Source of the DNA: Alkaliphilus peptidifermentans DSM 18978
GTDB lineage: Bacteria; Bacillota; Clostridia; Peptostreptococcales; Natronincolaceae
Reading direction: 5' to 3'
DNA length: 64,000 bases
Assembly (NCBI RefSeq): GCF_900101495.1
Contig: NZ_FMUS01000003.1
Coordinates: forward strand, 1-64,000
Below are positions 61,984 to 64,000 of this stretch, piece after piece (the first letter of the stretch is position 1; every line of letters begins with the position of its first letter). Made by a program: the position numbers and the translations under genes. A model generated the notes under the pieces. It was not told where the DNA came from. It saw only the letters and a list, made by a program, of their open reading frames with translations, and did not search any database.

Positions 61984-62712
61984 ATGGAATTGATAAAATG
62001 TAATAATTTAGGCTATGCCTATAAAGAAAATAAAGTTTTAGAGCATATTAACTTTTCTGTAGAAAAGGGAGAGGTGCTGGGGGTTTTAGGACCAAATGGT
62101 GCTGGAAAATCCACACTTATGACGATATGTGCAACACTTCTTAAGCCATCTGAGGGGGAAATAGTTTATTATGGTGACATCAGCATAGATTATAAAAAGC
62201 TAAGAAGAAAGATTGGCTTTGTACCACAGGAAATTGCATTATATGAAGAATTGACCCCAGCAGAAAATTTATATTTCTTTGGGAAACTTTATGGATTAAA
62301 AAGAGATGAGTTGAAGTTACAAGTTGCTCATGCAGCAGAGCTAACTGGTATAGCTATTAATGAAAGAAAAAAAATAAAAGAATTGTCCGGTGGAATGAAA
62401 AGAAGGGTGAATATTGCTGCTGCTATAATAAACTCTCCAGAAATTCTGATTATGGATGAACCAACTGTCGGTATTGATATTCAATCTAGAAGGGAGATTC
62501 TTATGGCGGTAGGGAATATGATGGAAAGTGGAAAGGCAATTCTTTATTCATCCCATTATTTTGATGAAATAGTAAAGGTATGCTCAAAAATATTAGTATT
62601 GAAGGATGGAAAAGTATCTGCCTATGGAACCAGTAACGAACTTATTCCTAAGCATGTACAAGGAGATGTATCCTTAGAAGAGAATCGTCTATTAGACTCA
62701 TTTTTTCTTTAG
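61984..62712 (+). CDS. ABC-2-type transporter ATP-binding protein
   Basis: 242 residues. Walker A GPNGAGKST, signature ELSGGMKRR, Walker B LIMDEPTVGID and the SSHYFDE switch region identify the NatA/drug-export group of ABC-2 ATPases. Its permease is probably the gene that begins at 63943 and leaves the window. A lipoprotein gene lies between them. GGAGG precedes the ATG. Confidence 0.93.
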   Translation: MELIKCNNLGYAYKENKVLEHINFSVEKGEVLGVLGPNGAGKSTLMTICATLLKPSEGEIVYYGDISIDYKKLRRKIGFVPQEIALYEELTPAENLYFFGKLYGLKRDELKLQVAHAAELTGIAINERKKIKELSGGMKRRVNIAAAIINSPEILIMDEPTVGIDIQSRREILMAVGNMMESGKAILYSSHYFDEIVKVCSKILVLKDGKVSAYGTSNELIPKHVQGDVSLEENRLLDSFFL

Positions 62713-62781
62713 ATGTTGAGAAATAATAACTATTGTGTTACTATGAATAATGTAGAAAAATCACACTTAGGGGGAAAACAG

Positions 62782-63855
62782 ATGAAAAAAAATAAAATAA
62801 TGTCGATTATGATAGTGATGCTACTGGTGAGTGCACTTATTTTAACAGGTTGCACTAAAACTAGAAGCACTAAAGAAGTACTTAAAGATGTCTTTGCAAA
62901 TGAAGTAGAAATTACTTCTGCTGAAGGCAAAATAGAAATGTCTCTGAATGTAAATATGGAAGGCTTTGATGTTACTACTGTAGACGATCCTCAAATGCTA
63001 ATTGTAATGAATATGTTAAACAACTTAAAAATAACAATGAATTATGCTACTGATCTAGAGCTTGAGAAATCTGCTATAGACTTTAATGCTGATATGGGTG
63101 GAATGTCCTTCTCTGGAAAGATTTTTACATATGATGAGAAGATAGCAATTCATATGCCTTTCTTAACTCAATTTCTAGGTGACCCAAGATTAGCTAGTGG
63201 TTATATAGTTATGAGCCTAGAAGAAATAGCCGAAATGCAAGGTAGTACCTTAAATATTTCTGATACAGATAAAACTAAGGAATTGGTGATGAGCTTAATA
63301 AACTCAATTATCTCTGAACTAGATGATAAAGCTCTTAGTAATAATGGATCCTCTACTATAGAGGTTGGTGGGCAATCGGTTAAGGTTGACGAAATTCAAA
63401 TTGATATCGGTAAAGAAGAAATAAAGAGCATTGCACTAACCACTATTAATCTATTGGAGGATAAAGATTTTAGAGATTTGGTATTTGAAATGGCGCAAGC
63501 CTATGATCCATTCTTATCAAGACAGGACTTTGATGAAGAACTAGACAGCTTAAATTCAGCAGAAGCTACTGAAGAAATAAACAATGCCTTAGAGGAAATA
63601 GGAGAAATTATTGACTTTAACAAGACAGGGATTAAAACCCAGCTATTCATTGATAAAAATGATAACGTGATTAGAACTATTATGAAAATGTCTCTGGCAA
63701 TTAACGATGACGGAGAAGCATTCGAGGTTACCTTCAATGTAACAGATGACAAGTGGAACATAAATAAGCCTGTAACAATCGATATACCTGATATTAATGA
63801 AAGTAATAGCTTAGATTTATTTGAAATATTATTTGGTGGATTTTTGGGATATTAA
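62782..63855 (+). CDS. Lipoprotein of unknown function
   Basis: 357 residues with lipobox LTGC (Cys about 24). The mature protein (starting TKTRSTKEVLKDVFANEVEI) has repeated beta-type segments resembling lipid- or polymer-sensing lipoproteins of the LolA/LppX type, but I cannot assign a family. The long frame begins at 62713, immediately after the ATPase stop; the ATG at 62782 has GGGGG upstream and a proper signal peptide. It lies between an ABC ATPase and a probable permease. Confidence 0.8.
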   Translation: MKKNKIMSIMIVMLLVSALILTGCTKTRSTKEVLKDVFANEVEITSAEGKIEMSLNVNMEGFDVTTVDDPQMLIVMNMLNNLKITMNYATDLELEKSAIDFNADMGGMSFSGKIFTYDEKIAIHMPFLTQFLGDPRLASGYIVMSLEEIAEMQGSTLNISDTDKTKELVMSLINSIISELDDKALSNNGSSTIEVGGQSVKVDEIQIDIGKEEIKSIALTTINLLEDKDFRDLVFEMAQAYDPFLSRQDFDEELDSLNSAEATEEINNALEEIGEIIDFNKTGIKTQLFIDKNDNVIRTIMKMSLAINDDGEAFEVTFNVTDDKWNINKPVTIDIPDINESNSLDLFEILFGGFLGY

Positions 63856-63886
63856 AACTGTATTTCTTATAACACATTAAAAGATG

Positions 63887-63916
63887 AAAAGCTGGTTGCA
63901 ATGCCAGCTTTTTTCT
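63887..63916 (+). terminator. Terminator or attenuator after the lipoprotein gene
   Basis: AAAAGCTGG and GCCAGCTTTT around TTGCAAT with a T tract. The next gene starts 27 nt later on the same strand. Confidence 0.85.
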
Positions 63917-63942
63917 AACAAGAATTTTGGGGTGATGATATT

Positions 63943-64000
63943 TTGAAAACAATAATAGCTATAGCATTCAATCAAATAAAAACAATTTTCTACGACTGGA
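63943..64000 (+). CDS. Start of a probable ABC-2 permease (cut by the window end)
   Basis: TTG with GGGGTGATG upstream begins a frame of 19 readable codons (MKTIIAIAFNQIKTIFYDW) typical of the cytosolic N-terminus of ABC-2 permeases. The rest is outside the window. It probably pairs with the ATPase at 61984. Confidence 0.6.
   Translation, partial: MKTIIAIAFNQIKTIFYDW

Overview
The window is an A+T-rich chromosomal segment of a Gram-positive, probably anaerobic, spore-forming member of the Clostridia. The basis is strong AGGAGG-type ribosome sites with frequent TTG/GTG starts, many lipobox lipoproteins, an S-layer-homology protein, a SleB-type hydrolase, TRAP and PotABCD-like transport and dense intrinsic terminators. 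An Alkaliphilus-like genus is only a guess. I see no CRISPR array, no intact transposase, no phage genes and no rRNA.

Layout. 20-1009: nine tRNA genes. 1080-1290: decayed VOC/PhnB-like gene. 1449-12807: a complete glucuronide module with a GntR/FadR regulator, TRAP transporter (DctP, DctQ, DctM), beta-glucuronidase (GH2), GH31 glycosidase, uronate isomerase, mannonate dehydratase and an SDR reductase. 13079-17690: DUF697 membrane protein, a lipoprotein with two SGAT motifs (predicted flavinylation), an unknown anchored protein and a GNAT gene inside a rearranged stretch that holds a copied 278-bp piece of a downstream ABC permease and 85-bp direct repeats. 17776-24736: YtrA-type GntR regulator, DUF1648 protein, two-component system and a MacB-like ABC exporter. 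25129-31441: LacI regulator, PotABCD-like ABC importer and an MtaD/AtzA-like amidohydrolase, with a 185-bp imperfect palindrome before the last gene. 31785-34804: unknown proteins, an MFS transporter with an attenuator-like leader, and a small CMD-family protein.

34886-40056: the most unusual locus. A soluble chemoreceptor fuses an N-terminal MCP signalling hairpin to a complete C-terminal SBP_bac_5 (oligopeptide-binding) domain with no signal peptide or membrane segment. It is divergent from an XRE-cupin regulator and a cytosolic aminopeptidase P. This suggests chemotactic sensing of intracellular peptides or their breakdown state. 40291-44228: PstSCAB phosphate importer and a COG4087-like HAD protein. 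44875-45913: a Fur box and consensus promoter before a DUF2325-DUF3793 pair. 46127-46529: three more tRNAs. The rest is mostly housekeeping: DEDD/RNase H-like exonuclease, SLH protein, UvrD-like helicase, asparaginase, LUD protein, cysteine desulfurase-ThiI-MoaC, ZIP transporter, 3-methyladenine glycosylase, PlsC, omega-amidase-like hydrolase, DUF3006, LysM-SleB hydrolase and an ABC-2 exporter cut by the window end.

Non-coding highlights are a promoter-to-terminator small RNA or leader with C-rich segments upstream of asparaginase (52813-52928, minus), a 120-bp MITE-like element between two copies of one hairpin (53728-53847), and decayed Mop/TOBE and VOC genes. In the glucuronide module the logic is import by TRAP, hydrolysis in the cytosol by the two glycosidases, then UxaC, the SDR reductase and UxuA lead to 2-keto-3-deoxygluconate. 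The KDG kinase and aldolase are not in the window.
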